A stretch of 64,000 nucleotides of DNA, taken from Apostichopus japonicus (Eukaryota > Echinodermata > Holothuroidea > Aspidochirotida > Stichopodidae). Positions within the stretch are counted from its first letter, which is position 1. Every line of letters starts with the position of its first letter. The stretch is taken from contig NC_092576.1 in assembly GCF_037975245.1 (NCBI RefSeq), positions 7,747,501 through 7,811,500 on the forward strand, given 5' to 3'. The notes beneath the pieces are model-generated. The model was not told where the DNA came from, did not search any database, and saw nothing but the letters and a program-made list of their open reading frames with translations. The position numbers and the translations under genes were made by a program. This document shows positions 52,871-64,000 of this stretch, in pieces.

Positions 52871-55800
52871 CCTTCTTATTTTATTGATACAAAATTTTAA
52901 CTTTCTTATAATTCTCTTTAACTGTCTTGATATATAGACTGAACTTTCGTGTGAACTGAAAGCCGTATCGCGCAAGTAAGCTATAAAATTGAAGGGAGGG
53001 AAAAACCACACACATATTGTGGTACCTCTTTTAAAGTAGCAATACTGTAGTGCAAAATAAAATAGCGAAACTGCTACTGTAGAAATACATACTATCAGTC
53101 ATGTTCTTGTAGTCAGCTGTTCTAACCGTTTTTCTTTAAGATTTATTACCAAAACGAAAGACTAGTGGTTGGATTTGAAAATGAAAATGTCTTGGTCCAC
53201 TGAAGCTAATGATTTGTGTTAACCAGGTCAAACTAATGAGATCCAATACAGTAAAACATAACAAGGAAACAAAACAAGGAAACGTTCAGCACGAACGGAC
53301 GAAGTGATGCTTGACTGACAATAGGTTTTAGGAATTAAACAGAGGCACTCACAAATACTGTACGTCATAAGAAAAAGAAGGATATCTTTGAAATCCTGTG
53401 CACACCACCGTACTGTGTGGGTGTATGTACACGTCTCCCGCTCTAGCCATTTTATAACCAAACAGAAATCTAAAATATGCCATGCACCATTTCACATGTA
53501 ACCTTTTAATTTCTTCTGTGGTCTCCTACATGGGAGTCGGCTCAATACCCCAGTGCTTACCGGCCCCCCCCCCCGACCCCACCCCGCCATGTTAAACCCG
53601 TCAATGTTCACGGGCGAGGGCGAAAAAGGAAACAGTCTCATTTATCTTGATCATCTAGACAGTCTATGGCAGACCTTGAAAGGAAATAAAGGTAACAATG
53701 CTTCCAAATTATCTCCGGTGTCAGCAAACAGTTAAACCCTAATTCAAACCTATATTTGAACAGGTACTTGTTAATTTAGTCAAAATCTACTGATTTTAAG
53801 GACGTTTATCAGGCAATGGCTAATGCTCAGTGGGTGAAGATATATGTATATGCTGATCTGTGTAAGTATTACAACTGGGCTTTAACTCCCCCCCCCCCCC
53901 CCTCAATTAGGACTCACCCCCTTCCATTAACATACATAATGTTACAAGTTTTACTATTTACCGTGAAAGGTATTTATAATTTAAAAAAAAAGATTTCAGC
54001 TGATGTACGTCCCCGAGCAATGAAAGTTTACGCCGATGCTACCTGGTTAACCATTAGTTACTGGCAGTGACTCAGGTTTCACAATAGCAAAAACTAGAGA
54101 CAAAATAAAGTAAAAACGTCCGATGAACTCGGCTGACGGCGTGTTCATGAATTTATTCGTTTTAAGCAATAAATAGTTAATATACATTTGTGACATCACT
54201 ACACCCATCAAACGACATTGAGTGGAATGTATTCTACCATCTGGTTGAACGCGGCGTCTCTGTTGCTCCTTTTCATCGATTTGGCATTTTATGCACGTGA
54301 TGTTATGATGACATCGAAAAATGGTTAGGCTACTTCAACGACACTATCTTTAAAATTGAATTTGATTGATGACTCGTTTGAATCATGTTTGGACCTCCCT
54401 ACCTCACTATCTGGTTTGCTTGGCCCAATCGCTCGTATATTGTTTACCTTTTCACAGATTAACAATTAAGAGACTATTGCTGTAAGTGGCAAGGAAAAAC
54501 AATTCCTTTTCACTTTGTGTACATATCAACTAAACGTGGCCCTTCAGTTTGACTACGCTGCCCGCTAAACTCAACCTAACAGAGCTTTGCACCACGGACC
54601 GAGTTGCGACTTAACGCTACCGTGCGCTAATCATTAACCAGAAGCTAAGCCCTTGAGAAAATTTGATTATCAAAAGAGTAAAATATAGGCGTGCACGGGT
54701 AGTCCTGGTAACGACAGACTACAACAAAAACGTATGAGTCATGGCAAGAAAGATGACACGTGACTATTATATTACTTCATGAAATCTCATACCCGATCAT
54801 TGTGGTCAAAGGAGTATCGCCGATAATCAACATATATGCATAGTGTTGAGCCTTCATTAAATATTCATTTTATTTGTTAATTTTGGGAAAAGTAGGATTT
54901 ATTGAGGCTAAGGTGTCTTCTGTCTAAATCTGTATGAGCGAACAACTTTGTCCAAACTATATCGCACGTGCAGCAATTGCGTATTTTACTGACTTATTTG
55001 TAATTATCATTACTGCTATCTCAAAGTCTTTCTTGCATGTATACTTCCTTGTCCGTGTTTACTTGAAGTTTTCTCTGTGTATAACCTAAAGTAGCAACAG
55101 AGGTTCACCCGATTCTATGAAACACGGAAATAATGATACGGAGGAAACGTTATCCAGTAAACTTAATGTTAAACTGAAAGCGTAATATTTTGAATACTGA
55201 ATAAGAATGACTTCTTTCACTTTGACAACACGAAACGTTGATTTGTAAGTTCTGTACAATGAATGGAATCTCGGAATATAGAATGTTGCCCTTGTTTGAT
55301 GATGTTACTATTGATCTCCATTGATCGTTCATAGTTTTCATCACGTTATCTGTTACCAGCACACATTGGCAAAATCACCACTATTAGGAACGGATCGATG
55401 ACAATAAATTAAACGTTAAGTCAGAATAGAAAAAAAAAAACAAGCGAGTGTTTCCTTAACAGTTTGTTTCTCATCTCTTCCCTGCAGCTCAGTTTCATCG
55501 TCACGGTAATAGTATCGCTAGCTTGGCATGAAGAGCTAGTGTTTCCACATTTTCGCTTCCTAACTGATATAGCAGAGCATAGGTCAGCCTAATTAATGTG
55601 TCGTTTTACTAGAATTACCTTGTACATATTTTTCTTGATATAGTTTAACGGAAACAATCAGGCGTGAATTCAGCAGAGGAGGGAAACTAATGTTATTGCT
55701 ATTGTTATTCGAGTTTCACGGTTTGGGTTTCGAACTTGGCTCTCATGTTTATCTGTCCTGCGGGGAGGGGGTGGGGTGGGTGGGTGGGTGGGTGGGGGGG

Positions 55801-55896
55801 GTTATAAAGACTATCCCAGATATTTTCAAAGCTCTTCTTCTGATGCTGCCAATGCTAGTTACAGTGAAAGTATTATAAATTCTTGAAATTCCAATG
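52871..55896. other. intergenic sequence
   Basis: No gene recognised. C tracts at ~53563 and ~53888; a GGGT repeat just precedes 55800. The open frame at 53553-53735 is proline/C-tract derived and has no domain. Confidence 0.4.
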
Positions 55897-55899
55897 TAA

Positions 55900-56303
55900 A
55901 GGCCCGGTCACACTATATCGATTTTTTATCGGAATACTATCCGATTTTCCCGGAGGAATCGAAACAGCCAGTTTTTCGTTCGGGTCTTTTAACCACGTGA
56001 TAAAGGACCTGCTTTTCTATCTATTGAACCATTCCGATGTGGAATAGCCCTCTCCTAACTTTTGATATTGACTCTGTTTCCTTTTATCGGATAGCTATCC
56101 GATTTCTCTTCCGATTTTTATCGTTTTTTGATGTGACGTCACTTCAGAATGTAGTCCGTTCCAGACCCCCTCAGATTTGGAGAAGGTATTCGAATATTCC
56201 ACTGCATTCATTACATTCACTACCACAAACCTCACTCTTCGGCCTAAAATCGGAAAAACCGGACCGTATTCCGATAAAATATCGCTGTAGTGTGACCGGG
56301 CCT
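55900..56303. mobile_element. Harbinger/Tourist-like MITE
   Basis: 404 bp with inverted ends AGGCCCGGTCACACTA (perfect over 16 bp, similar for ~35 bp more) and a 3-bp TAA repeat on both sides (55897-55899 and 56304-56306). A TWA target repeat fits PIF/Harbinger (family knowledge). The 89-codon frame inside is not a gene. Confidence 0.8.
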
Positions 56304-56306
56304 TAA

Positions 56307-57310
56307 GGGTCTGTAAGATTGTTTACAATGTGTTTATTGTAATATTGGTTGCAATTCAAAGTCAGTAACAAAATAATTGCAAACTTGTGTTCATTTTGTT
56401 GACATAGACAGGTGCACGATTTATGATTTATGCACGGTTCGGTAGTCAAAATTTCAACACTTTTAGTTCTGTTTCATTATCTTATACTTTGAACGAATAG
56501 ACTCTCATTTCTCATGTATTTAATTCATAGCGCAGTGTGTACATTTGTAACAAGTAAAAGGAGACTTTAAATCATTTATTAAGACAATGCCCTATTGTCT
56601 CCTAGTTCCTTTAAGACGGAGAAGAACGTTCTTTGAAGGGTCAGTTTGTGTTTTCGAAAGAAAATATTTCTTTTGTTTCAGTAGTCTTAGCTAGGAAGCA
56701 ACGTTTCCGCATTTTAGTTTTAATATTGTATTTTCCAATGTAAACCAAGGAAGTTATTACCCACAGTAGATGAGTTCTTTTACAGTAAATTTTAAGTTTT
56801 TGCTAGAATCTGAGAAACTTATTTCAAAGAAATTTCAAAGAAAACATGCAAACTTTATTTCAGTTATAATTGTTACATAAGTTGCTTTTCACATTACAAC
56901 CTTTTATTTAAGTTTCAAGTCTCACTATCTGTTTTTTTGCTTCTGAACTGACTACTTATGTTTGGCTTGAAGCAGACGTGCTGTATACGAATACAACTAT
57001 ACATGAGTACGGGGTAAACTGACGGGGAATTTCCCTTGGTATGAATATGAGTACGACAAGGCGTACAGTATGAGTAAGTATGATATAAGGCGTACTTGTA
57101 TGAGTCATTAACCATGCACTGATTCTATAGTATATTTACAATACACCTTGAGTTCTCAGTACAAATCCATGTATGAAAATACGAGCACATTAAAAACACG
57201 TTTCTGTCAAATAGAGGGCGCTACTTTGATTTAAAACACAGTCAATTATCCTCACCTCGCTAGAAATTATCCATAGGAAATGTTCTTCTTTGTGAAGAAT
57301 ATAATTATGG
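56307..57310. other. intergenic sequence
   Basis: AT-rich sequence with no supported feature. Confidence 0.35.
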
Positions 57311-57318
57311 GAAGGAAG

Positions 57319-57801
57319 CAGGGGCGTATGAAGCTTCCAAAAAGTGGGGGGGGGGCACAAAATCAGGAGGGCACACCGGCCATATCACTTTAATATTTAT
57401 GATGTGTTAGTGTGCTATCAATACTAGTATGGTGCATGTGACTCTTTCAACCTACATCTGTACTTTTGTCCATCTGTAATTTAGAACTTTCCAAGGATTA
57501 AACTGACTGACCAGGTGTAGTATAGAATAATATGCTAGTAGCATGAGCTGCAACATTGATTTTTTTTTTATTTATTGAGATTGTTATTATTTACCGTGCT
57601 ACAAAAAGATATGGATGCCATTTCAATAATAATGTGCCCCTGTACAGACTAAAAATAAATAATTAAAATATACTATTAAAATTAACATTATTCTTCATCA
57701 CAGGGGCACATTTTATTTGCCAGTAGGGCACATTTGCTATTTTGGAGAAAGTGGAGGGGCGCACGTAACCACAGTGCCCCTCCCCCGGCTCCTACCCCCT
57801 G
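57319..57801. mobile_element. hAT-type MITE, 483 bp
   Basis: Ends CAGGGGCGTATGAAGC and GGCTCCTACCCCCTG (imperfect inverted repeat) with 8-bp target repeat GAAGGAAG at 57311-57318 and 57802-57809. G/C tracts lie inside the ends as in the other hAT-type copies. Confidence 0.88.
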
Positions 57802-57809
57802 GAAGGAAG

Positions 57810-58570
57810 TGTATTCTTAACCTAACTGTGTTGATTAGTTGTAAAACCATTGATAATGATTCATCAATCCGTCTAGGTACAATACAGACAGCTTCATGAT
57901 TTGAGCTATATCAGATGTGGTGTCTAACATGTGAAATCCCGTTCAACATAGAGAATGGATATTTCCTGTGTAAGACAATGCAACATATTGAAATTTTCCA
58001 CAGTCAATTGTATATGCTGTACAATGGACAAAACGTTTGATCTCATTTGCTAGTATCCTACCATTCACACTGCTGTCACCAAACTTACAAGTCACGTCTC
58101 CACGATTACACATTCATAAGGGTAAAGTTTTCACCTGCTGTCCAAAACAAATCCCAATTTAAAAACAACAACAACAAACAAACAAGCCAACAAAAAAAAC
58201 TAACTAGATTTTCATTATAGTAGACAAATATATTAGAACTTAAGAGCATTTATCAATTAACGTTCCACTTATCGAACCAAGGAGTGCTCTTTGAGTATTT
58301 CACCAACCACTGTAAGTTAATGAGGGCCTAGTTAACGAATTCAATACAATCTTCAACATTTGTCCAACCTTTATGTGGTAATATTGAACACACTTAAAAT
58401 AATTCATTCTACGGACGAATTAATCATTCGAATTACAAATATTTTTCGAATTGCACTAATATGCTTGCGTAGTCTATCGTCAATTGAACAAATTAATTTA
58501 TTTTGTGACGTAGTTTAGGTAGTTTGGATCAGAGACTCCCGCAAAACAAAAGCTCACTCAAAGTAAAATA
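57810..58570. other. intergenic sequence
   Basis: AT-rich sequence; an (AAC)n-like stretch at ~58160-58200. Nothing else seen. Confidence 0.35.
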
Positions 58571-58577
58571 CTACTAC

Positions 58578-58641
58578 GGACGTTTCCCGTCGTATTTATT
58601 TCTTTGTTGATACAAAGAAATAAATACGACGGGAAACGTCC
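58578..58641. repeat. perfect 30-bp hairpin
   Basis: Arms GGACGTTTCCCGTCGTATTT... and the exact complement, 30 bp each, separated by the 4-base loop TGAT. No poly-T pol III stop directly after the right arm. Confidence 0.95.
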
Positions 58642-58889
58642 AAATAAAACCGCTGTACTACAAAGTACACCTTTTTGCACGCAAAGTAAGCTTTCCGAGC
58701 GGCACGTTGAACCAATGCAAATATGTTCGTATTTTCAGGTTTGAGTTCTAGATTCTACGAATGCCCATAAGCTCATTTCCAATCGCCAATAGCCTCCTAT
58801 TCGTATGAGGCTTAACGCACATACAGTATGTCATCTGATAGGCTGGTCTGTGGGAGACACGGTAGCTTATAAAACAAGGTTTCCACAAT

Positions 58890-59300
58890 TTGGCGTCTGG
58901 TGACTCCAACTGACCTTTGACCTCAATTAAATCTTGTACTGAACGTGTACCAACTTCATACTAAATATGAGATTCGTCCAACCTTCCCCTCTTGAGTAAT
59001 CGTGTTTACAAGGTTTTCACTCTAGTGACCCCAAATGGACTTTTACCTGCACAAAAAATATAGGATTTTGCTCCTAAATGTGGTCCTCCTACCCAATGAA
59101 ATATGAGATTGGTCCAAGTTTACCTCCTTGAGATATCGTGTTAACAAGGTTTTCACTATTTGGGCCCTGATGACTCCAAATGACCTTTGACCTCCCAACA
59201 AACCAATAGGGTTCTTCTACTCAATGTGGTACTCATATTCACTAAATATTATATTCATCCATGCTTCCTCTCTTGAGATATCATGTTTACAAGCAAGGCG
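58890..59300 (-). repeat. inverted copies of the half-site repeat
   Basis: Three diverged ~130-bp units with TGACCTTTGACCT, CCTCTTGAGATATC and GTTTACAAGGTTTTCAC. Perfect DR1 sites (in reverse) lie at 58911-58923 and 59181-59193. Complementary in orientation to the array at 45740-46640. Confidence 0.7.
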
Positions 59301-59940
59301 TCACACACAAACACACATACACACACACTCTCCGCCTGCATGAATGCATAGGTTACGATTATCATCGAAACCAAAAATGTTTGTCGAGGCCTGAGAACCT
59401 TGAAAACATGATTTCTCATGGTAGAAATCATGGATACTTTTTATACATGGTATATGGATTTGCCATATTGAGTACTGGTGGACATCCATGTCAGTTACAT
59501 GAACTATATTATTCGTGGCACAATAAGAAATCCATTCAGGTGTGTCCTACCCTCTGCGTGGGGGTGTAAGTTTCAGGTAATTTGTTCATTCAGTGCATGG
59601 TGCAAGTGGTGCAAAAAGGCATGGTGCTATCGATGTTGCCATCGATGTCAGATTGATTTATAATTGGTAGAAGCGCAAGCTTGTGAAATCATTTCGGAAA
59701 AGGGAGTCTCCTTGTAGAAAGCTACAAAATTAAATAAAGTTATGAAGTTTTAGGGAACGGACGGCTATTATGAACTTGTATAGCGGTTACTGTATAAACG
59801 TATAGTGAAACGTAGAACAAAGGATTGAGAGCTTCTTTGCTCAGCTTGTGTCACTTTCAGCAACGCAGAGAGGCAGGTCTCTAGGATAAATGAAACGAGG
59901 GCGCTCTTTTGAAATCTTCATTTCTCCCTTAGGGATACTC

Positions 59941-60493
59941 CGGCGGGCGACAAAATTTAGCACTTATAAGGGATATCTCATATCTTTATATTGTACTTAA
60001 CTCAAGATATGGTTGTCTTACCGTTGGATTCTTTACTGCATGCAGTGCATCCCCAGTTGGTGGCCTGTGATGATAACAGCAAATGTTCCTCAATAGATTT
60101 AAATTTTTCCATTATATTCTTTCTGTTGATGTATCGTAAAACCTTCATACATGTTTTGCGGAACGTTCGCTTAACTGTCAAAATTCTCTGTTTTAAGACT
60201 TTGATCAAAATGAAAGTTTGCAAAAATCTGTAGAAAACATGTTTCGTTCTCCTCTGTGCATGAATAATAGAAGTTAAAGATTATAGAGAAAAACAAAAAA
60301 AAATCACTTGAAATGCAGTGATGACATCATTCAATCTGCAGGTTGCCAGATTATTTTACAAAATACCACCCAGTTCATAACTTTGACATATAAAATGCTA
60401 TGCAGAGGTGATTGATTCTGACATAGACATGCAGAAACTTTGCAACAGTTTCCTCAATTTAGGCCATCAATTTCAGCCAACGGAATATCCCTT
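59941..60493. mobile_element. candidate MITE with AGGGATAYTCCG ends
   Basis: Left AGGGATACTCCG and right CGGAATATCCCT match at 11 of 12 positions inverted. The right flank is TTAA, the left only TT. TTAA-target families are possible. TSD not convincing. Confidence 0.4.
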
Positions 60494-60596
60494 TAAGTGT
60501 CGCATAGAACTAACAATACAATGTTCTTCATCACTGATCCCCCTCCCCCTTTAATGACCCCTGGTCCCGGGGTTGCATTTTCTACCGACGTCCCAT

Positions 60597-60772
60597 CGCT
60601 TCCTGTATGACTGAATACAGTCGCTTTGAAGGATAAGCCCTCACCACAGAACACAGTAAGTCGCCATTGATTACGTTATATGCTTGAAATTCCATATTGA
60701 TGACGTCATAGAGGAATTTCAAGGGTATAACGTAACCAAAGCGAGCCAGCGTCTTCAGTCATACAGGAAGCG
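60597..60772. repeat. 176-bp fold-back sequence with a central CRE-type palindrome
   Basis: Outer arms CGCTTCCTGTATGACTGAA and complement, inner arms GATTACGTTATATGCTTGAA-like and complement. The loop holds TGACGTCA, a consensus CRE palindrome. No ORF or TSD. Confidence 0.8.
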
Positions 60773-61235
60773 GTAAACTTAAAAATCGAATTTGAGAGAG
60801 TATTGAGGTTACTGAATAATACAAATTGCATTTGATCCCTGCCTTCGTTATTCCTTTAAAGACGACGGAAAAACGAAAAGGGCTCTCGCGTCGCCTTGGA
60901 GATCTCCGTAAGTTAAATAATTGTTAAAAGAAGGGGAATTGAGCTCATAAGTTAAAGATGAACCCACATATTATGTAATCACTTGAAGAAAAGGAGACAC
61001 GAACAAATAATATAAACATGTTTGTTATCACTTTAACAAATATCTCATGCGTTTTAATCTGACCTTCTGTGACTTTGAATTGATTTTAAATCATAAAAGA
61101 ATATACCGGGTCACGATATCGGCGGACCACACTTGTCTACTAAGGTTGTGACATATAGAGTGCCAACTTAATTCAAGCGGCAATGGGGAATCAAATAGAC
61201 TAATCATAAATTAATTAGTTGTGAAAACTAGGCTC

Positions 61236-61438
61236 TGTGATGTTCTTCGGTGTTAGGTAAGGGTAGTCTAATAAAGAATGAACAAATAGACAGAGAGCAA
61301 ACAAGAGACGTGTGTTATCATGCTCTTCATACTATATTCTAATCTTCAAATCTGTCCGTTATCGTTCAATACGGTACCGGTATAAATAATTAATTACAGA
61401 AAGGTGGAGGTATAATACTTCATCTTTACTACATTACA
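61236..61438. mobile_element. short solo LTR-like insertion
   Basis: 203 bp, TGTGATGTTC...ACATTACA, with 5-bp target repeat GGCTC at 61231-61235 and 61439-61443. The left copy of the host repeat reads AGGCGCTGTCAACC without it, so the empty site is visible. The TG...CA ends and 5-bp TSD indicate an LTR element. No internal region. Confidence 0.85.
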
Positions 61439-61953
61439 GGCTCTGTCAACCAAAAACACGAATGAGAATTGCAAAGAGGTTAGGTGTTAATAAGGCTCAT
61501 TGGCAAGGTGTGTTCATAAACCCAGACTTAACAACAAATGAAAGGAAAAGGGACTACGAGCTTCGAACAGAAATGAAACGTAGAAATAGGGATGAGACTA
61601 ATTTAAAATGGAGCCACGGTCGAATAGTTACCAAACCATTCACTACCAATTTTTTCTTTTTTTCCTTTTTTTTCTCAGCGTAAGGGTACATCCCGGCAGA
61701 GTGGGTTTGCCAGGTCTGGAGCAACCTCCCATTACGTTTACGAAGTAGTTTCCATTACTCGTTAAAAGCTTCAAAATTACGTGTGTTGTTTGTCTTCTTC
61801 TTTATTCGATTCACATATTTTCTGTTTTACTCAAAAATGTCTAATTAACCTGCAGGATCTGTGACCATCCGTGACCATATTTACCAAACTAACTCAGGTT
61901 TGGTGCAACATCTTATTTTGAGCGGAAGGTATACAGCTCAGCTGCGTCCTAGG

Positions 61954-62354
61954 CATATGCGTAGGAGGCGGGGGGGGGCTGGGGGAGACTGCAACCCCCC
62001 AACCAAAATTTATGGTGGAAATTCGAGCAATATGCTGAGAAGTTTTGGGGCACCTTCTGAAAGAAAAATAATTTGGAATGTGTTTTTCAATGGTTAAACT
62101 TATATTATTATGATCAGTATTATTGTAACGACTTCCCAAATAATTCTAGCCAATACGGAAGGGTAATAACACGGAAAATGATTGTATGTTATTAGCATGC
62201 GATGTCATAACCGATGAATGCCTACCGTATATGATTTGCACGTTAACATGTGGAACGCGCGCAGAGCATGCGAAAATTTTTGGTTATATTTTTCGGGCAA
62301 GTCGTTATACAGCCCCCCCCCCCCCTTAAATCAAATTAGGCTCCTACGCCTATG
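61954..62354. mobile_element. hAT-type MITE with an identifiable empty site
   Basis: 401 bp, ends CATATGCGTAGGAG and CTCCTACGCCTATG. Target repeat GTCCTAGG at 61946-61953 and GTCCTTGG at 62355-62362 (7 of 8). The left copy at 39800-39815 reads GACCTAGGTCATAATGCAG and lacks it. Confidence 0.88.
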
Positions 62355-62376
62355 GTCCTTGGGCATAATGCAGAAC

Positions 62377-62879
62377 ACGCCAACCCTTGTAAACAAACAA
62401 ATAATGTTCCTGCCAAGTCTCAGCTACATAGCATAATTAAGCTCTTCTTTTTTCTTTACGACGAGCGCAAGTTTTGTTTATCAAATTTTATTGGCAAATC
62501 AGGGGTAGCCGATGAGATGTTTCATGGTTAATTCGATAAGTATTGTCAACAAAAAGGGTGAACTCGATTGTTATGTTTATGATGTCCAGACATCATGACT
62601 TACAGAGTCATGGGCCAGTGAAACTATTGGTGATGACAAACGTAATATTAGTTGTTCAAACTAAGATCTTTCGTGATGATATAGGCTATTGTAGAGGAGG
62701 CGGTTGTATATGTACACTAAAGATAGGCCTATCCTATCAAGTTCTTTGATTGCGGATTTGATTGAAGTTCTCCTGGTACTGAATCTACGTGTGAGCTGTT
62801 TATTCCTGCGTCTATTATTCTTTTTGGTGCTCGCTACCATATATGCACTTCTAGCTGCCACACGGATGTTAACGAGGAT
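62377..62879. other. intergenic sequence
   Basis: No feature supported; the open frame starting at 62704 is only meaningful near its end, where a LINE relic starts. Confidence 0.35.
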
Positions 62880-62914
62880 CAGGCCCTTCAGTGTCATCAG
62901 ACAATCTTGTTGTA

Positions 62915-63175
62915 GATATGATAATGTCCTCATCGGCTGTGACTTTAATCACAGGTCTGTAATTAACCCTGGAGCTCTTAATTACATGCTATAGCAGTGA
63001 AGGGCAGAAGGGTTTGAATCATATTTGTGTTGGTTCCTTCATCGGCATGTTTCTGAACCAACTATAGGTAAAAATATGTTGGATCTAGTACTGTCTCCTG
63101 ATGTGCCCATGGTGGACAGCCTGGAAGTCTATGCAAATAGCGAGCATGCATATACGTTTAATCTGGTGAAACCAA
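62915..63175 (+). pseudogene. LINE endonuclease remnant
   Basis: Two broken frames carry phrases of an apurinic-type endonuclease domain of a non-LTR retrotransposon: NVLIGCDFNHRSV (the GDFN catalytic motif, degenerate) at ~62925-62965 and HVSEPTIGKNMLDLVLS at ~63043-63095, then SEHAYTFNL (degenerate SDH motif). A stop and frame change lie between. Only the endonuclease end was recognised. Confidence 0.75.
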
Positions 63176-63212
63176 AAAAATTTCGCGCGCTCCGCGCACT
63201 CTTTGGGGTTAC

Positions 63213-63832
63213 ACTTATTTTGCGCACTCTTTGGACTGGGCAAGACGCATTATGGTACTGTTATACATTGTCATTAGAGTTCATATGACCCATTGGTTGG
63301 GTGGTCTAAGGTGTGCTGGTCTTGTCTGGGGCCTAAAAAAAAATTCAGTTCCCGTTACACTCATTTAATAAAGTGTTGATACAGTGGTCACTTTAATTGG
63401 TCAAGCACTCTATGGACCGGGCAAGACGCATTATGGTAATCTTCAATGTCCTTAGAGTCCATGTTACCCATCGGTTTGGTGATCCAAGGCGTGCTGCATG
63501 GATTAGAGCCCAAAGCTTTTTCGTGGTCCCGTTACACTCATTAAAGAAGTCAAGATTTAGTGGTCATTTAAATTGGTCAAGAACTCTTTGGCCCGGGCAA
63601 GACGCATTATGGTACTCTTCTACAATGTCCTTAGAGTTCATGTTACCCATCGGTTGGGTGATCCAAGGCGTGCTGCGTGGATTAGGGCCCAAAGCTTTTT
63701 TTGTGGTCCCGTTACACTCATTAAAGAAGTAATGATTTAGTGGTCATTTAAATTGGTCAAGCACTCTTTGGACCGGGCAAGACGCATTATGGTACCCTTC
63801 TACATTGTCATAAGAGTTCATATGACCCATAG
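63213..63832. repeat. ~178-bp tandem satellite
   Basis: About 3.5 units; GGCAAGACGCATTATGGTA recurs near 63238, 63418, 63596 and 63776 (177-180-bp spacing). The first unit is the most diverged. It directly follows the LINE relic. Confidence 0.9.
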
Positions 63833-64000
63833 ATAAATCTCTTTCCACAACAAAATGCTGAACATCTTGTAAGAAAGCTTTCGTCTTGCCATGGGGGTTA
63901 CGTCGATACCATTGTCGAATAAGTAACTGGATAGCAGTTACTCATTCGCGAATGTCGAAAGAGGAACGAGGAATGAGTATCTAACTTCACACCGGTCACT
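63833..64000. other. right edge of the window
   Basis: No feature recognised. Confidence 0.3.

Larger units (their letters stand above)
60862..62376 (+). repeat. dispersed repeat, right copy (LINE ORF1-like relic)
   Basis: Matches 28853-29600 plus 39650-39828 of the left copy. Encodes a remnant reading frame at 61462-61683 including VFINPDLTTNERKRDYELR and ETNLKWSHGRIVTKPF. It is interrupted by a solo LTR (61236-61438) and a MITE (61954-62354). Confidence 0.7.

Noticed and set aside
53553-53735. small proline-rich protein
   Set aside because: Starts in a C tract, no splice sites or domain.
56037-56306. 89-codon open frame
   Set aside because: Lies wholly within the Harbinger-like MITE and spans its terminal repeat.

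Overview
This is eukaryotic (animal) genomic DNA. It is AT-rich, with long TA microsatellites, short exons separated by long introns, GT-AG splice sites, and many DNA transposons and LTR elements. The genes and the style of repeats suggest a marine invertebrate deuterostome, most likely an echinoderm (a sea cucumber is my best guess). The phylum is an inference.

Layout, all genes on the + strand: (1) 1061-4924, a compact three-exon gene for an unrecognised 393-aa protein. (2) 6852-25192, the last eleven coding exons of a GABA-B receptor subunit 2 (GABBR2) gene: the end of the extracellular Venus-flytrap domain, all seven transmembrane helices, the coiled coil and the C-terminal tail. The 5' half of this gene is not between gene 1 and exon 6852. 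It must lie left of the window, so gene 1 appears to be nested in a GABBR2 intron. The introns hold a 473-bp near-perfect palindrome, a 149-bp minisatellite in alternating versions, related palindromic MITEs and TA tracts. (3) 28.85-39.83 kb, a dispersed repeat that has a second copy at 60.86-62.38 kb. The left copy was split by a 27-bp minisatellite. Into that array jumped a 7394-bp Ty3/gypsy retrotransposon (two 966-bp LTRs with no difference seen, 4-bp TSD, intact gag and pol, a canonical UUUAAAC -1 frameshift heptamer at the gag stop) and a 1522-bp hAT-type element (8-bp TSD). (4) 42310-47833, a six-exon gene for a 385-aa type I membrane protein with signal peptide, three Ig-like domains, one TM helix and a nine-residue tail. 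Every intron is phase 1. A 1.08-kb solo LTR begins 41 bp after its stop. (5) 49-64 kb, mostly non-genic: hAT-type MITEs with 8-bp TSDs, a Harbinger-like MITE, perfect hairpins, nuclear-receptor-half-site-rich repeats, a LINE endonuclease relic and a ~178-bp tandem satellite.

The three host genes do not form a pathway. The clearest results are the GABBR2 and Ig-receptor exon structures, the apparently recent gypsy element with its frameshift signal, and the TSD-defined nested insertion history. The exact TSDs, splice phases and reading frames were worked out by hand from the sequence. Family assignments rest on recognised motifs, not database searches.
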